From contig NZ_VAVZ01000005.1 of assembly GCF_005771525.1 (NCBI RefSeq), forward strand, positions 1 to 64,000: a stretch of DNA of 64,000 nucleotides, written 5' to 3'. Origin of the DNA: Nesterenkonia salmonea (GTDB lineage: Bacteria > Actinomycetota > Actinomycetes > Actinomycetales > Micrococcaceae). How positions within the stretch are numbered: the stretch's first letter is position 1; every line of letters starts with the position of its first letter. Below the pieces are notes generated by a model. That model worked only from the letters and a program-made list of their open reading frames with translations. It was not told where the DNA came from and ran no database searches. The position numbers and the translations under genes are program-made. Positions 36,739 to 47,349 of the stretch are shown piece by piece.

Positions 36739-38346
36739 TTACATCCGAAAAAGGCCGAAGCCGGACTCGGGCAGAGGAGCGCGAGCGCAGGTTGCTAGTG
36801 CCATGGCCAGTATTCTGCGGGTATCTGCTGGGTCAATGACGCCGTCGTCCCATAACCGCGCTGTGGAGTAGTAGGGCTGCCCCTGAGCTTCATACTTTTC
36901 TTTGATCGGCGCTTTGAACTCTTCTTCTGCCTCCGCCGGCCACTCGTGACCAGCTGATTCGTGCTGGTCCCGTTTGACGGTGGCGAGCACGGATGCGGCT
37001 TGAGTGCCGCCCATGACCGATATCCGAGCGTTGGGCCAGGCGAAGAGGAACCGTGGGGAGTAGGCGCGGCCACACATCGAGTAGTTTCCCGCACCGAAAG
37101 ATCCTCCAACGATGACAGTGATCTTCGGTACCCGTGTCGAGGCGACGGCTGTCACCATTTTTGCCCCGTTCTTGGCGATGCCTCCGGCCTCGTAGTCACG
37201 CCCGACCATGAAACCGGAGATGTTCTGAAGGAAAAGCAGCGGGATGCCCCGCTGGTCGCAGAGCTCGATGAAGTGCGCGCCTTTGAGGGAGGACTCTGAG
37301 AAGAGGATCCCATTATTGGCGACAATGCCCACTGGGTGCCCGTCAATGTGGGCGAATCCCGTGACCAGGGTCCTGCCGTAGTCTCGTTTGAACTCGTGGA
37401 AAGCGCTGTCGTCAACCAGTCGTGTGATCACTTCGCGGATCTCCATCGGTTGGTTCACATCGGTGGGAATGATTCCGTAGAGTTCATCGACATTGCTCCG
37501 CGGAGGCTTCGGGGCTTTCACCTGCCAGGCGGGCTCTGAGGAGGCCGGCAGGGTGTCTACGATGTCGCGAATTATCTGCAGGGCATGGTCGTCATTCTCT
37601 GCAATATGATCAGCGACGCCAGACTCGGACGTGTGAACACGCGCCCCGCCGAGGTCTTCTGCGGTCACGACTTCCCCGGTAGCGGCTTTGACCAATGGTG
37701 GGCCACCTAGGAAAATCGTGCCCTGGTTGCGCACAATCACAGACTCATCGCTCATAGCCGGCACATAGGCGCCGCCGGCGGTGCAGGAGCCCAGAACTGC
37801 TGCGATCTGGGGGATCTTTCTTGCGGAGAGGTTCGCTTGGTTGTAGAAGATCCGGCCGAAGTGGTCCCGATCTGGGAAGACCTCGTCCTGCATCGGCAGG
37901 AATGCTCCGCCGGAGTCCACTAGGTAGATGCAAGGCAGGTGGTTCTCCGCAGCGATTTCCTGCGCGCGCAGATGCTTTTTGACCGTGATGGGGAAGTAGG
38001 TTCCTCCCTTGACCGTGGAGTCATTGCAGACCACCATCACCTGACGCCCATGCACCAGACCTATTCCGGTGATGATTCCAGCAGCAGGAGCATCGTCGTT
38101 GTACATGCCGTGAGCCGCCAGGGCGCCGATCTCTAGAAAAGGGCTGCCCTCGTCCAGAAGTCGGTTGACGCGATCCCGGGGCAGCAGCCTCCCTCGATCG
38201 AGGTGTCGCTGGCGTGACTTCCCTGGGCCGCCGAGTGCGGCACGGTGCAGATTGTCCTTCAGCGCTGCGGCCAGTTGGTGATTGACCTCCGCGTTGGAGA
38301 GGAACACCGGTGACTTCGAATCAGCCTCGCTGAGGAGTGACTCCAC
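36739..38346 (-). CDS. Acyl-CoA carboxylase carboxyltransferase subunit (methylcrotonyl type)
   Basis: 535-residue carboxyltransferase with both crotonase-like halves: [35 protein letters not shown] (acyl-CoA oxyanion glycines), and in the C-terminal half [15 protein letters not shown] and [16 protein letters not shown]. The length and the [11 protein letters not shown] motif fit the methylcrotonyl-CoA carboxylase beta group. GTG 38346 has GGAGGA 8 nt upstream. It is the first gene of the operon and is divergent from the TetR gene. Confidence 0.94.
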   Translation of the reverse strand: MESLLSEADSKSPVFLSNAEVNHQLAAALKDNLHRAALGGPGKSRQRHLDRGRLLPRDRVNRLLDEGSPFLEIGALAAHGMYNDDAPAAGIITGIGLVHGRQVMVVCNDSTVKGGTYFPITVKKHLRAQEIAAENHLPCIYLVDSGGAFLPMQDEVFPDRDHFGRIFYNQANLSARKIPQIAAVLGSCTAGGAYVPAMSDESVIVRNQGTIFLGGPPLVKAATGEVVTAEDLGGARVHTSESGVADHIAENDDHALQIIRDIVDTLPASSEPAWQVKAPKPPRSNVDELYGIIPTDVNQPMEIREVITRLVDDSAFHEFKRDYGRTLVTGFAHIDGHPVGIVANNGILFSESSLKGAHFIELCDQRGIPLLFLQNISGFMVGRDYEAGGIAKNGAKMVTAVASTRVPKITVIVGGSFGAGNYSMCGRAYSPRFLFAWPNARISVMGGTQAASVLATVKRDQHESAGHEWPAEAEEEFKAPIKEKYEAQGQPYYSTARLWDDGVIDPADTRRILAMALATCARAPLPESGFGLFRM

Positions 38347-38388
38347 TTAGGTATCCTCCGAATCGGGCTCGCCCTGACGAACCCTTTG

Positions 38389-38406
38389 AGTTAATGTTGA
38401 CTAACT
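38389..38406. promoter_or_regulatory. Candidate TetR operator in the divergent leucine-locus promoter
   Basis: AGTTA-N8-TAACT inverted repeat, centred about 52 nt upstream of the carboxyltransferase start and 40 nt upstream of the TetR start. Overlapping it is a second repeat (ATGTTG at 38394-38399, CAACAT at 38414-38419). A related half-site with the shared string TAACTGAAA recurs before the acyl-CoA synthetase (39199-39207). The regulator identity is inferred from position. Confidence 0.5.
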
Positions 38407-38436
38407 GAAAACCCAACATAGTGGCGGTGATCACGT

Positions 38437-39108
38437 TTGTCCAGCGCAGCGAGTGTCAACACAGGGGGTCAGCCGAAGACCCGTCGGCAATCCGAAAAGG
38501 AACAACGGTACCGGGAACTCTTGGGGACTGCGGCTCGGCTCTTCGGGACACATGGTTATGCCTCAGTGGCCCTGGACGACATCGGACATGAGGTGGGAGT
38601 CTCCGGACAAGCCATTTACCGTCACTTCAAGGGCAAACAAGACATGCTGGGGCGGTTGCTGCTGGATGTCAGCGCCCGGCTCTTGGAGGGCGGCCAGCAT
38701 ATCCGCGCCGATTCCTCCGATGCGCAGGAGCAGATTCACCGACTGATCGCCTTCCATGCGGACTTCGCCCTGAGGTCACCGGAGATCATCCGCGTCCAGG
38801 AACAGGAAATGCCTCAGTTACTAGAAGCCGACAGGGAAGCAGTACGTCGAATGCAGCGCAAATATATCGACATCTGGAGTGCAGCCCTCCGGAAGCTGCA
38901 TCCACAGATAAGCCCCGTAGAGCTGCGTACCCGGATTCACGGGGTCTTTGGGCTGATCAATTCCACTGCACACTCGATGAAGCACTCCTACCAACGGGCC
39001 CCCTCTGCGGCAGAAGTCGCAGAGAGTCACTCCACCCTCACCGCAATGGCCTGGGCCGCCATCGCGTGCAAACTTCCGGCAGGTGGGGCCAGCACTGAAT
39101 CGCACTGA
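38437..39108 (+). CDS. TetR-family regulator of the leucine/acyl-CoA locus
   Basis: 223 residues. The N-terminal helix-turn-helix spans about residues 25-70 (LFGTHGYASVALDDIGHEVGVSGQAIYRHFKGK). The C-terminal part has a TetR_C-like ligand domain with HADFALRSPEIIRVQEQEMPQL. The only start after the upstream in-frame stop is TTG 38437. It is divergent from the carboxylase operon and reads toward the acyl-CoA synthetase, the arrangement of mycobacterial Rv2506. It likely represses the flanking operons until an acyl-CoA inducer appears. Confidence 0.88.
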   Translation: MSSAASVNTGGQPKTRRQSEKEQRYRELLGTAARLFGTHGYASVALDDIGHEVGVSGQAIYRHFKGKQDMLGRLLLDVSARLLEGGQHIRADSSDAQEQIHRLIAFHADFALRSPEIIRVQEQEMPQLLEADREAVRRMQRKYIDIWSAALRKLHPQISPVELRTRIHGVFGLINSTAHSMKHSYQRAPSAAEVAESHSTLTAMAWAAIACKLPAGGASTESH

Positions 39109-39196
39109 CCGAGATGAGCCGCAGCGGCACTCCCGCGCACTCAAGGGCTATGTGATTGTGATCCAGTTCACTGCGTGCTAACTTGAGTTTGGCGCT

Positions 39197-39207
39197 GTTA
39201 ACTGAAA
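39197..39207. promoter_or_regulatory. Candidate second TetR half-site
   Basis: GTTAACTGAAA lies 26 nt before the acyl-CoA synthetase start and shares TAACTGAAA with the divergent promoter at 38402-38410. A further imperfect pair, AGTTC (39165-39169) with TAACT (39179-39183), lies just upstream. The repeat supports co-regulation, but the site is less symmetric than the first. Confidence 0.35.
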
Positions 39208-39232
39208 TTTCCATCCGTTGAGGAGACTCACC

Positions 39233-40948
39233 GTGAACGTTGTTCCCGCGGTTGTCACTGACGGCGCCGACGGCGCACTGGAGCTCGCCCACGACGTCGG
39301 CCCCACTGACACCCCACTGCTGCACACGACGATCAGCCGCGCCCTGCGGGAGACTGTGGGAAAGTTCCGCGAACGCGAAGCGATGGTGGACGCGCATGCT
39401 CAGCGTCGCTGGAGCTACGACGAGCTCTACGCAGATGTTCGGCGCCTCGCCACTGGACTCCACCGTTCCGGTGTCCGCAAGGGAGAACGCGTGGGCATCT
39501 GGGGACCCAATAGCTGGGAGTGGACACTGACGCAGTTCGCCACCGCCGAACTTGGGGCGGTGCTGGTCAACATCAACCCCTCTTACCGGCAGCATGAGCT
39601 CAACTACGTCATGAAGCAGGCGGGCATCACTTCGATGATCGCTTCGGACAGCTTCAGAACCCAGGACTACCCAGCGATGCTCGACCTCGCCGAGCAGGAA
39701 CTTGGCCCGCTGAAGCTCAAAGTCATCATGGGGAGGGCAAGCTGGGATGAGGTGATGAGCGCAGAACCGGATGATCGCGCGCTGGAGACCCGTGCTGCGG
39801 AGCTGCATCCTGACGAGCCGATCAACATTCAGTACACCTCCGGCACCACAGGGTTTCCTAAAGGCGCGACGCTGTCCCATCGCAATATTCTCAACAACGG
39901 ATTCTTCGTGGGTCAGATCAATCGCTACACCGAAGCCGACCGCATATGCATCCCTGTGCCCTTCTACCATTGCTTCGGTATGGTCATGGGTAATCTCGCG
40001 GCCATCACCCATGGTTCTGCAATGATCATTCCCTCGCCCTCCTTCGAACCGGCGGCGACGCTCCAAGCAGTAGAACGGGAGCGATGCACAAGCCTCTACG
40101 GTGTGCCGACGATGTTCATCGCGGAACTGGGGCTGCCGAACTTCAACGACTTCGACCTCAGCAGCTTGCGCACAGGGATAATGGCCGGTTCACCCTGTCC
40201 GGAGGAGATCATGCGTCAGGTCATCAGCATGATGAATATGTCAGAAGTGACTATCTGCTACGGCATGACAGAGACATCTCCCGTGTCCCTGCAGACCCGC
40301 CCCGACGACGCGCTGGACCTACGGGTCGGCACGGTGGGTCGCGCAGCACCCCACGCTGAGATCAAGATCATCGATCCCAGTAGCGGGAGGACCCTTCCAG
40401 TGGAGGACGACGGTGAGCTGTGCACCCGCGGCTACCTGGTGATGAAGGGGTATTGGGAGGACCCCGAGCGGACCGCGGAGACTATTGACCGTGAGGGGTG
40501 GATCCACACCGGCGATCTCGGCCGGATGGACGCTCGCGGCTATGTGAAGGTCACTGGCCGGATCAAGGACATGGTCATCCGCGGCGGAGAGAACATTTAC
40601 CCCAGGGAGATCGAAGAGTTCCTATACACCCACCCGGACATCATGGATGCCCAGGTCATCGGGGTCCCAGACAAGAAGTACGGTGAGGAGCTGATGGCCT
40701 GGATCAGGCTTCGCGAGGGGGCTCCCGCACTCTCTTCACATGACCTCCGAGAGTTCTGCCGAGGAGAGGTCGCCAACTACAAGATCCCCCGGTACGTGGT
40801 GATCGTCGACGAATTCCCCACCACCGTCACCGGGAAGGTAAGAAAGATCCAAATGCGCCAACAGTCTCTGGACATGCTGGCCACACCGGGGGCCGTGGAC
40901 GACGCGCGAGCCGATGAGCGAGGGAAGGACCCCGAGGACCCGAGGTGA
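39233..40948 (+). CDS. AMP-binding acyl-CoA synthetase
   Basis: 571-residue adenylate-forming ligase converting a carboxylic acid, ATP and CoA into acyl-CoA. Motifs: [11 protein letters not shown] (P-loop), YGMTETSP, and [40 protein letters not shown], with the hinge and the C-terminal catalytic Lys in [11 protein letters not shown] 39233 has GAGGAG about 7 nt upstream. It corresponds by order to mycobacterial fadD35 next to the leucine cluster and may activate branched acids such as isovalerate; the substrate is inference. Confidence 0.93.
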   Translation: MNVVPAVVTDGADGALELAHDVGPTDTPLLHTTISRALRETVGKFREREAMVDAHAQRRWSYDELYADVRRLATGLHRSGVRKGERVGIWGPNSWEWTLTQFATAELGAVLVNINPSYRQHELNYVMKQAGITSMIASDSFRTQDYPAMLDLAEQELGPLKLKVIMGRASWDEVMSAEPDDRALETRAAELHPDEPINIQYTSGTTGFPKGATLSHRNILNNGFFVGQINRYTEADRICIPVPFYHCFGMVMGNLAAITHGSAMIIPSPSFEPAATLQAVERERCTSLYGVPTMFIAELGLPNFNDFDLSSLRTGIMAGSPCPEEIMRQVISMMNMSEVTICYGMTETSPVSLQTRPDDALDLRVGTVGRAAPHAEIKIIDPSSGRTLPVEDDGELCTRGYLVMKGYWEDPERTAETIDREGWIHTGDLGRMDARGYVKVTGRIKDMVIRGGENIYPREIEEFLYTHPDIMDAQVIGVPDKKYGEELMAWIRLREGAPALSSHDLREFCRGEVANYKIPRYVVIVDEFPTTVTGKVRKIQMRQQSLDMLATPGAVDDARADERGKDPEDPR

Positions 40949-41742
40949 ACATGAGTGAATCGGAGAAGCCCTCCGCCTACTTCATACCGCTGGGCGGCGA
41001 GAGATACCAGGCGACACAGGCCGTCTCAGGAGCCTGGGATGAGACGGAGCAGCACATATCCTCCCCGCTGGGCCTCATGGTCCACACCGTCGAGAAGGCA
41101 GCGGCGTCACGTCGCGACGATCCTCTCCAACTCTGTCGACTCTCCTTCGACATTCTCGGCACTGTGCCGGTGGGCGAGGTGCATGTGGACGTCGAGGTGC
41201 TGCGTCCTGGACGAACTATCGAGTTGGTGGAAGCCCGAATGAGCCACCGCGGGAGAACCATTGTCATCCTGAGGGCGTGGGCGCTGGCGGAGTTCGCCAC
41301 CGAAGCCATCCAAGGCTCGTCCCTTCCCGGCATTCCGCGGCGGGACGACGTTCCACCCTGGGACGCCACCTCGGTGTGGCCGGGTGGGTTCATCGCCTCA
41401 CTCACCAGCAACCGTGATCATCATGAACCGGGGCGTGCCCGCGGGTGGACGTCCTCGTCACTGCGCTTGGTCGATGGCGAAGAGGTCAGCAGCTTCGCGA
41501 AGTTCTGCGCACTCCTGGATGTCGCCAACGGTGTGGCAGTCCGAGCCGACCCGGCAGAGGTCGCCTTCCCGAATGTCGACCTGACGGCCTCCTTCTTCCG
41601 GATCCCACAGGGTGAACAGGTGGGCTATGACACACATGTTTCCTTCGGTCCCACCGGGCTAGGACTGACCCACAGCATCCTGCACGATGCAGTTGGGCCA
41701 GTCGGCTCCCTGACCCAACAGCTGACTGTCCGGATGTCGTAG
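40945..41742 (+). CDS. Acyl-CoA thioesterase-like double hot-dog protein
   Basis: 265 residues with two hot-dog halves of the TesB-like / 4HBT_3 type: [43 protein letters not shown], then [47 protein letters not shown] with the Asp-Thr-Gln-type active site region. The GTG start overlaps the synthetase stop by 4 nt (GTGA); an ATG lies two codons further. It would hydrolyse acyl-CoA made by the preceding synthetase or relieve CoA trapping. Confidence 0.82.
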   Translation: MNMSESEKPSAYFIPLGGERYQATQAVSGAWDETEQHISSPLGLMVHTVEKAAASRRDDPLQLCRLSFDILGTVPVGEVHVDVEVLRPGRTIELVEARMSHRGRTIVILRAWALAEFATEAIQGSSLPGIPRRDDVPPWDATSVWPGGFIASLTSNRDHHEPGRARGWTSSSLRLVDGEEVSSFAKFCALLDVANGVAVRADPAEVAFPNVDLTASFFRIPQGEQVGYDTHVSFGPTGLGLTHSILHDAVGPVGSLTQQLTVRMS

Positions 41743-41772
41743 ACCAGTCAGACGCCGGGGCCGGAGTTCTGG

Positions 41773-43194
41773 CTAGCCTGGGTGGGTCATAGACATGACG
41801 TCCAGAGCCTTGTCCAGCTGCTCCTGCGTCAGGTCACCGCGTTCCACATAGCCCAGCTCCACGACAGCGTCTCGCACTGTGAGCTTGTTCTTCACGGCAT
41901 GTTTAGCAATGTCAGCCGCAGCTTCGTAGCCGATGTACTTGTTCAGCGGGGTCACCACCGACGGTGAGGCACCGGCCAAGAAAGAGCACCGTTCCTCATT
42001 GGCGGTGAGGTCCTTGATCATCTTGTCAGCCATCACACGTGAGGTGTTGGACAGCAGACGGATCGATTCCAGCAAGTTGGCTGCCATAACGGGGATACCC
42101 ACATTGAGTTCGAATGCCCCATTGGTGCTGCTCAGTGCCACTGTAGTGTCGTTGCCGATGACCTGAGCGCAGACCTGTATGGCCGACTCGCAGATCACGG
42201 GGTTCACTTTGCCCGGCATGATGGAAGAACCGGGCTGCAGGTCAGGCAGCGCCAACTCGCCAAGTCCGGTGTTTGGGCCAGATCCCATCCACCGGAGATC
42301 GTTATTGATCTTCATCAGTGAGTACGCGATAGTGCGCAGCTGTCCGGACGCTTCGACCAGTCCATCGCGGTTTGCCTGGGCCTCGAAGTGATCGCGTGCT
42401 TCAGTCAGCGGCAGACCTGTGTCCTTGGCAAGATTGGCGATAGCTTTCTCCGCGAAGCCCAACGGCGTGTTGATACCGGTGCCCACTGCCGTGCCGCCCA
42501 ACGGCACCTCTGCTACCCGGGGAAGCGACGAGTCAATGCGCTCGATGCCGTACCGCACCTGAGCGGCATACCCAGAGAACTCCTGCCCAAGCGTCACCGG
42601 TGTGGCGTCCATCAGGTGAGTCCTGCCCGATTTGACGATCTCCGCGAACTCTCCGGCCTTCTCCTCCAAGGCTTCCGCCAGGTAGTCCAGAGCTGGCTTG
42701 AGATCGTTGATCAGTGCGGATGTGGCCGCTACATGGACACTTGTGGGGAACACATCATTGGAGGACTGAGAGGCGTTGACGTGATCGTTGGGGTGGACTT
42801 CCTTGTCCGAGCCCTTGTCCGCCAGGTACCTATTGGCCAGAGTAGCCAGCACCTCGTTGGTGTTCATATTGGAGCTGGTGCCCGAACCTGTCTGGAAGAC
42901 ATCAACGGGGAAGTGTTCGTCCAACTCGCCGGTGGCTACCTGGTCAGCTGCTTTGACGATCGCCTCGGCGAGCTCCGCATCCAGTACGCCGACCTCAGCG
43001 TTGGCCTGAGCTGCAGCTTTTTTGACGCGTGCCAGGGCCTCAATATGGGCTGGCTCTAAGGTTCGCCCAGAAATGGGGAAGTTCTCGACCGCACGCTGGG
43101 TCTGTGCGCGGTAGAGGGCATGAGCGGGGACCTTGACCTCGCCCATGGTGTCGCGCTCGATACGGTATTCAGTCTCAGTGGAAGCATCGCTCAT
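41773..43194 (-). CDS. fumC: Fumarate hydratase, class II
   Basis: TCA-cycle enzyme interconverting fumarate and malate. 473 residues with the superfamily signature [12 protein letters not shown] (flexible loop and catalytic Ser), [14 protein letters not shown] and [12 protein letters not shown] (substrate sites). The ATG has AGGATG upstream. Monocistronic minus-strand gene, convergent with the thioesterase and divergent from the rhomboid gene. Confidence 0.97.
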   Translation of the reverse strand: MSDASTETEYRIERDTMGEVKVPAHALYRAQTQRAVENFPISGRTLEPAHIEALARVKKAAAQANAEVGVLDAELAEAIVKAADQVATGELDEHFPVDVFQTGSGTSSNMNTNEVLATLANRYLADKGSDKEVHPNDHVNASQSSNDVFPTSVHVAATSALINDLKPALDYLAEALEEKAGEFAEIVKSGRTHLMDATPVTLGQEFSGYAAQVRYGIERIDSSLPRVAEVPLGGTAVGTGINTPLGFAEKAIANLAKDTGLPLTEARDHFEAQANRDGLVEASGQLRTIAYSLMKINNDLRWMGSGPNTGLGELALPDLQPGSSIMPGKVNPVICESAIQVCAQVIGNDTTVALSSTNGAFELNVGIPVMAANLLESIRLLSNTSRVMADKMIKDLTANEERCSFLAGASPSVVTPLNKYIGYEAAADIAKHAVKNKLTVRDAVVELGYVERGDLTQEQLDKALDVMSMTHPG

Positions 43195-43273
43195 GGAATC
43201 ATCCTAACGTCAGGGTCGGTTCAGGGCGGAGTCAGGGCTCACCAGGTTCCTCTGAATCCGTACCATGGGGTGT

Positions 43274-43951
43274 ATGGCCTCTCAGGACTCAGTGCGTTCG
43301 ATCAGCAGCGACTTCGCGACCACCCTCAAGCGAACCTTTGTGCCGGTGATCCTCCCACTGCTGGCAATGTGGTTGATGTTTGTTGTCTCGCTAGCCCTGG
43401 GCAACTGGTTCAACAGAACACTGGCGCTTGAGGCCCGGGACTTCAGCGGGCTGATCGGGATCCTGTTCATGCCACTTCTGCATGGCGGTTTTGGACACCT
43501 GATTGGAAATACGATGTCTTGGTTGGTCCTGGGCGGAATGACCTCACTCCTGACCAAGCGGTTCACCACCGTCATGGTGAGTCTTTGGCTGCTCTCCGGT
43601 GCAGTGCTGTGGATCATCGGCACACCCTGGGTCTGTCATGCTCCAGCCGGAACAGGCTGTGTGGTGAACCACATTGGTGCATCCACAGTGGTTTATGGCT
43701 TCGCAGCGTTCATCGTCACATATGCGATCCTCGCTCGCCGCTTCCTGCCCATGCTGTTCGGCCTCTGCGTCGCATTCGTCTACGGTCTGACCATGCTGGT
43801 GGGAATGCTGCCGATGACTCCCGGGGTGTCATGGACCGGACATCTGGCTGGTGCGATCGCTGGCGTCACCGTGGCTTTCTTCCTGACGAAGGAGGCCCGC
43901 GCGCAACGCGGACGAGCCTCCTCCTCCGGGAACGAACAGATCCAGTACTAG
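43274..43951 (+). CDS. Rhomboid-family intramembrane serine protease
   Basis: 225 residues and six or seven membrane segments. Rhomboid landmarks are [14 protein letters not shown] (HxxxN-like oxyanion region), HIGAST (nucleophile Ser; GxSx with Thr where Gly is usual) and [12 protein letters not shown] (catalytic His). I choose ATG 43274 because TACCAT at 43261-43266 would put it at +2 of the transcript and neither ATG (43265 or 43274) has a ribosome site. Substrates are unknown. It overlaps the convergent PIN-PhoH stop by 4 nt. Confidence 0.87.
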   Translation: MASQDSVRSISSDFATTLKRTFVPVILPLLAMWLMFVVSLALGNWFNRTLALEARDFSGLIGILFMPLLHGGFGHLIGNTMSWLVLGGMTSLLTKRFTTVMVSLWLLSGAVLWIIGTPWVCHAPAGTGCVVNHIGASTVVYGFAAFIVTYAILARRFLPMLFGLCVAFVYGLTMLVGMLPMTPGVSWTGHLAGAIAGVTVAFFLTKEARAQRGRASSSGNEQIQY

Positions 43952-45309
43952 TTCTCCTCAAGCAGCTGCGTCACCAGAGCTGCGATCCGGCTTCGCTCGG
44001 ATCGAGTCAGAGTCATATGAGCGAAGAGCGGGTTGCCCTTGAGGATCTCCACTACCGCTGCCACGCCGTCGTGCCGCCCGACGCGCAGATTGTCGCGCTG
44101 TGCGACATCGTGCGTGAGCACGATCTTGGAGTTCTGTCCCATACGGGACATTACGGTCAGTAGGACATTCTTCTCCAAGGACTGGGCCTCGTCGACAATC
44201 ACCCAGGCATCGTGGAGTGATCGTCCACGGATGTGAGTCAGCGGCAGAACTTCCAAGAGTCCACGCGCCATCACCTCTTCGAGCACGTTCTCACTGACCA
44301 GCGCTCCCAATGTGTCGTAGACAGCCTGACCCCAGGGGTTCATCTTCTCCGACTCCGAACCTGGCAGGTACCCCAATTCCTGGCCCCCGACCGCGTACAG
44401 CGGCCGAAACACGATGATTTTCTTGTGTTCGCGGCGCTCCAACACAGCTTCCAGGCCTGCACAGAGCGCTAGGGCCGATTTACCCGTGCCTGCTCGGCCT
44501 CCCATCGAGACGATGCCGATCTCGCGGTCGGAGAGCATATCGATGGCGAGCCGCTGCTCCGCGGACCGACCGTGAAGTCCGAAGACCTCCCGGTCCCCAC
44601 GGACCACCTGGACATACTTTCGGCTGGTGGCATCTACCTTGACCCGCCCCAGAGCGGAACCGTGGCTTGATTGAATCACCAAGCCAGTGTTGGCAGGCAG
44701 GTCGTCCGCGGCGTCGAGCTCAATATGCTCACCGTCGTAGAGTTCCCCCACCTGCTCCTCGGTTGCGCTGATCTGAGCCATCCCAGTCCAGCCGGAGTCA
44801 GTGACCCATTCGTTCCGGTACTCATCAGCAGCCAAGCCCATGGCTGAGGCTTTGACCCGCATGGGGAGGTCTTTGGACACGACTGTGACTTCCCGGCCTT
44901 CGTCAGCGAAGCTCTTGGCCACCGCCAGAATGCGCGAGTCGTTGTCACCCTGTCGAAAACCTGCAGGGAGCACGTTTTCGTTGATGTGATTGAGCTCCAC
45001 CAGGAGGTGGCCACCCTGATCATTGAGCGGGACGGAGCAGTTCAGAGCTCCGTGCTTGACGCGCAGCTCGTCCAGCAGCCGAAGCGCAGACCGGGCGTAG
45101 TAGCCGAGCTCCGAATCATGACGTTTGTTCTCCAATTCGGAAATCACCACGATCGGGATGATGACCTCATGCTCTGCGAACCGAAGCACGGCTTTAGGGT
45201 CAGACAGCAGCACTGAGGTGTCGAGCACATAGGACTTCTGTGCCACCTCAGCAGCTACAGCAGTCTCGAAATCCTTAGCAACGACGGGAGGGGTGTTCAA
45301 GGAGGCCAC
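43948..45309 (-). CDS. PIN-PhoH fusion protein (PhoH2-type RNA helicase/ribonuclease)
   Basis: 453 residues. Residues about 16-150 form a PIN ribonuclease domain ([39 protein letters not shown], giving the acidic cluster); about 235-450 form the PhoH ATPase ([15 protein letters not shown] Walker [12 protein letters not shown] Walker B). GTG 45309 has GGAG 6 nt upstream; the frame upstream lacks conservation. Mycobacterial PhoH2 proteins of this architecture are reported to be RNA-unwinding nucleases paired with a small upstream antitoxin (PhoAT). Confidence 0.92.
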   Translation of the reverse strand: MASLNTPPVVAKDFETAVAAEVAQKSYVLDTSVLLSDPKAVLRFAEHEVIIPIVVISELENKRHDSELGYYARSALRLLDELRVKHGALNCSVPLNDQGGHLLVELNHINENVLPAGFRQGDNDSRILAVAKSFADEGREVTVVSKDLPMRVKASAMGLAADEYRNEWVTDSGWTGMAQISATEEQVGELYDGEHIELDAADDLPANTGLVIQSSHGSALGRVKVDATSRKYVQVVRGDREVFGLHGRSAEQRLAIDMLSDREIGIVSMGGRAGTGKSALALCAGLEAVLERREHKKIIVFRPLYAVGGQELGYLPGSESEKMNPWGQAVYDTLGALVSENVLEEVMARGLLEVLPLTHIRGRSLHDAWVIVDEAQSLEKNVLLTVMSRMGQNSKIVLTHDVAQRDNLRVGRHDGVAAVVEILKGNPLFAHMTLTRSERSRIAALVTQLLEEN

Positions 45310-45714
45310 AGTATCTCCAGACAAGGGTTTTCCGAGCGGAGTGCAGAAAAGGCCCCACAGCTGAGCAGATCCCTGTGACGGACTCGTCGTCCACTTCGAA
45401 CTCTTCCCCAAGTTCGAGGTCTTCGACGTGCTCGTCCCAGTACTCGGCTGCAGGACCTGGTGCATCCCCGCAACAGTTCTCGGATGGTGGGCGGCAGGCC
45501 CTCAGCCGATTCCTCGGCCAGGGACCGAGCCGGCCCCATCTGCCTTGTGGCATCAAGCTGTGGGCCTTCCGGTCAGTGTTCTGACAGTTCCCAATGTAGA
45601 CCTCTCCACGCCCCCGATGAGGGCAAACACACCGAAATGTGTGTGACATCTGGGTAAACACCAGCTAACGATTCCACGACGTCGACGCCACTGTTCCAGC
45701 AATGCGGCAGGAGA
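45310..45714. other. 405-nt intergenic region upstream of PIN-PhoH; possible small coding region
   Basis: No recognised gene. On the minus strand two overlapping frames run into the PhoH start: 45297-45539 (80 codons, with [15 protein letters not shown]) and 45275-45661 (with the acidic [18 protein letters not shown], then DDESVTG). Each is protein-like only in one part, as if one coding region were frameshifted near 45475. The second also vaguely resembles a MaoC N-terminus. Neither has a convincing ribosome site. It is where a PhoAT-type antitoxin would lie. Confidence 0.35.
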
Positions 45715-46575
45715 CTAATGGCCGAAGCGCCGCTGGCGGTTCGAGTAGTCGCGCACCGCCCGGAGAAAGTCCACCCTGCGGAAATCAGGCCAGAGGGCCT
45801 CAGCAAAGTAGAACTCGGAGTACGCAGACTGCCACATCAGAAAACCGGACAGGCGCTGCTCGCCTGAGGTGCGAATGATCAGATCTGGATCCGGCTGCCC
45901 CCTGGTGTAGAGCCGTTCACCGATCTCAGCAGGAGTCAGTGACTCGGCAACCTCAGCGAGGGTCTTGCCCTCCTTGGCAGCGGCACGCATCAGGTCTTTA
46001 ACTGAGTCGACGATCTCTTGCCTGCCTCCGTAACCCACCGCCACATTGATGTGAATGCAGGGCTCCTCATCCGGCGGATCTGCGTCATTGCTGAGCGACT
46101 GAGCCTCGACACGGGGAATGGCTCCGGTGGCGGTGGTGACATCCCAGAGCTTGGTGGCCAGCGGTTCCGGAAGAAGTTCGGGCTGACCCACAGGGTGAAC
46201 CCGAACTGGACGACCCCCTGGCCTCGCCTCGGTCAGCCGGTCGAGCGTGTCGCTGATGATGCCCATCAGCTGTTCGAGCTCCTGCTCCGATCGGTTCATA
46301 TTATCGGTGGACAGCATATAGAGCGTCACCGTGGGGATCCCAAGGTCAGCGCACCACCCGATGAACTCAACAATCTTGTCCGCACCGGCCATATGCCCGT
46401 CAGCGGTATGAGTGCCAGCCAGCCGGGCCCAGCGCCTGTTGCCATCGACCATGACCGCGATGTGCTGCGGCAGACGGCAGGAACGCAGGTCACTTCGCAG
46501 CCGCCTCTCATAGACGGCGTACGCCATATCTGTAAGGCCCAGCAGCGAGCGCTTCAACGGTCCGCGTTCAGTCAC
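45715..46575 (-). CDS. Short-chain cis-prenyl diphosphate synthase (UppS family)
   Basis: 286-residue Z-type isoprenyl transferase: HIAVMVDGNRRWAR (catalytic Asp, diphosphate-binding Arg) and RTSGEQRLSGFLMWQSAYSEFYF (C-terminal signature). The family makes Z-configured polyprenyl diphosphates as carriers for wall sugars. Neighbourhood (hemolysin III, DUF255, mca) matches mycobacterial Rv1086, a Z,E-farnesyl diphosphate synthase, so this is likely the short-chain enzyme. GTG 46575 is chosen because TACAGT (46583-46588) predicts transcription from about 46576; the longer frame from 46584 would overlap the promoter. Confidence 0.9.
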   Translation of the reverse strand: MTERGPLKRSLLGLTDMAYAVYERRLRSDLRSCRLPQHIAVMVDGNRRWARLAGTHTADGHMAGADKIVEFIGWCADLGIPTVTLYMLSTDNMNRSEQELEQLMGIISDTLDRLTEARPGGRPVRVHPVGQPELLPEPLATKLWDVTTATGAIPRVEAQSLSNDADPPDEEPCIHINVAVGYGGRQEIVDSVKDLMRAAAKEGKTLAEVAESLTPAEIGERLYTRGQPDPDLIIRTSGEQRLSGFLMWQSAYSEFYFAEALWPDFRRVDFLRAVRDYSNRQRRFGH

Positions 46576-46659
46576 GTGCACCACTGTAGGGGATCGGCAC
46601 GAACGGCACTCTCTACGTATAAGTTACCGACAAGTATCTTGTGAGATTAGACTGGCCCT

Positions 46660-47349
46660 ATGGGCTCTGCCACCAGCCGCGGGCGAAACGTTGCACCCGC
46701 AGACCGACTGCTCGACACCGACGCACCACTCAAGCCCCGTCTTCGCGGCTGGCTGCATGCTGTGATGGTCCCGCTGGCTCTGATTGCCGGCGTAGTCGTC
46801 GTTGCCTTGGCCCCGACCACCACGCTGCGGATCGCTGCTGCAATCTACGCTATGACCGGACTTCTGCTGTTTGCGATCTCAGCGATCTACCACTTGGGTC
46901 GTTGGTCAGACCGGACAGCGCGAGTGCTCAAGCGCCTTGATCACACTAATATTCTGCTCATCATCGCTGGCACGTACACCCCCATGACGCTGGCACTGCT
47001 GGATGATCCCCAGCGCACCGTTCTGCTCTCCGCAGTGTGGATCGGCGCACTGGGCGGAGTGGCGTTCCGGCTCTTCTGGACCGATGCGCCGCGCTGGCTG
47101 TACACGGTGTTCTACATTGTGCTGGGGCTGGCCGCAGTCTGGTTTATCGGAGACTTCTTCGCCGCAGATGTGCGAGCAGCCGTCCTGATATGCGCCGGCG
47201 GCGTTGCCTACATCACCGGTGCGGTCTTCTACGCCATGAAGCGTCCCAACATCTCGGTGCACTGGTTCGGCTTCCATGAACTTTTCCACGCGTGCACCCT
47301 CGTGGGGTTCATCTGTCACTACATCGCCATTGTGATCTCAATCACCTGA
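46660..47349 (+). CDS. Hemolysin III / PAQR-family membrane protein
   Basis: 229 residues, seven membrane segments, with the family motifs [15 protein letters not shown] (Ser/His pair), [16 protein letters not shown] and [20 protein letters not shown] (His cluster), which form a buried metal-binding site in relatives. Biochemical role in bacteria is unsettled. ATG 46660 has no ribosome site; TAGACT (46648-46653) places the transcript start exactly on the ATG, so it is predicted leaderless. It is divergent from the prenyl transferase and overlaps the convergent DUF255 stop by 8 bp. Confidence 0.9.
   Translation: MGSATSRGRNVAPADRLLDTDAPLKPRLRGWLHAVMVPLALIAGVVVVALAPTTTLRIAAAIYAMTGLLLFAISAIYHLGRWSDRTARVLKRLDHTNILLIIAGTYTPMTLALLDDPQRTVLLSAVWIGALGGVAFRLFWTDAPRWLYTVFYIVLGLAAVWFIGDFFAADVRAAVLICAGGVAYITGAVFYAMKRPNISVHWFGFHELFHACTLVGFICHYIAIVISIT

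Noticed and set aside
39038-40066. 342-codon minus-strand frame across the TetR 3' end and acyl-CoA synthetase
   Set aside because: Antisense to the adenylation domain and without homologous motifs.
41743-41772. Terminator between the thioesterase and fumC genes
   Set aside because: Only weak, imperfect pairing around GCCGGGGCCGG in a 30-nt gap; not convincing.
45275-45661. Acidic frame read as a MaoC-type dehydratase remnant
   Set aside because: Only a short stretch ([11 protein letters not shown]) resembles a MaoC N-terminus; no catalytic Asp/His motif follows. Kept as a possible small coding region instead.
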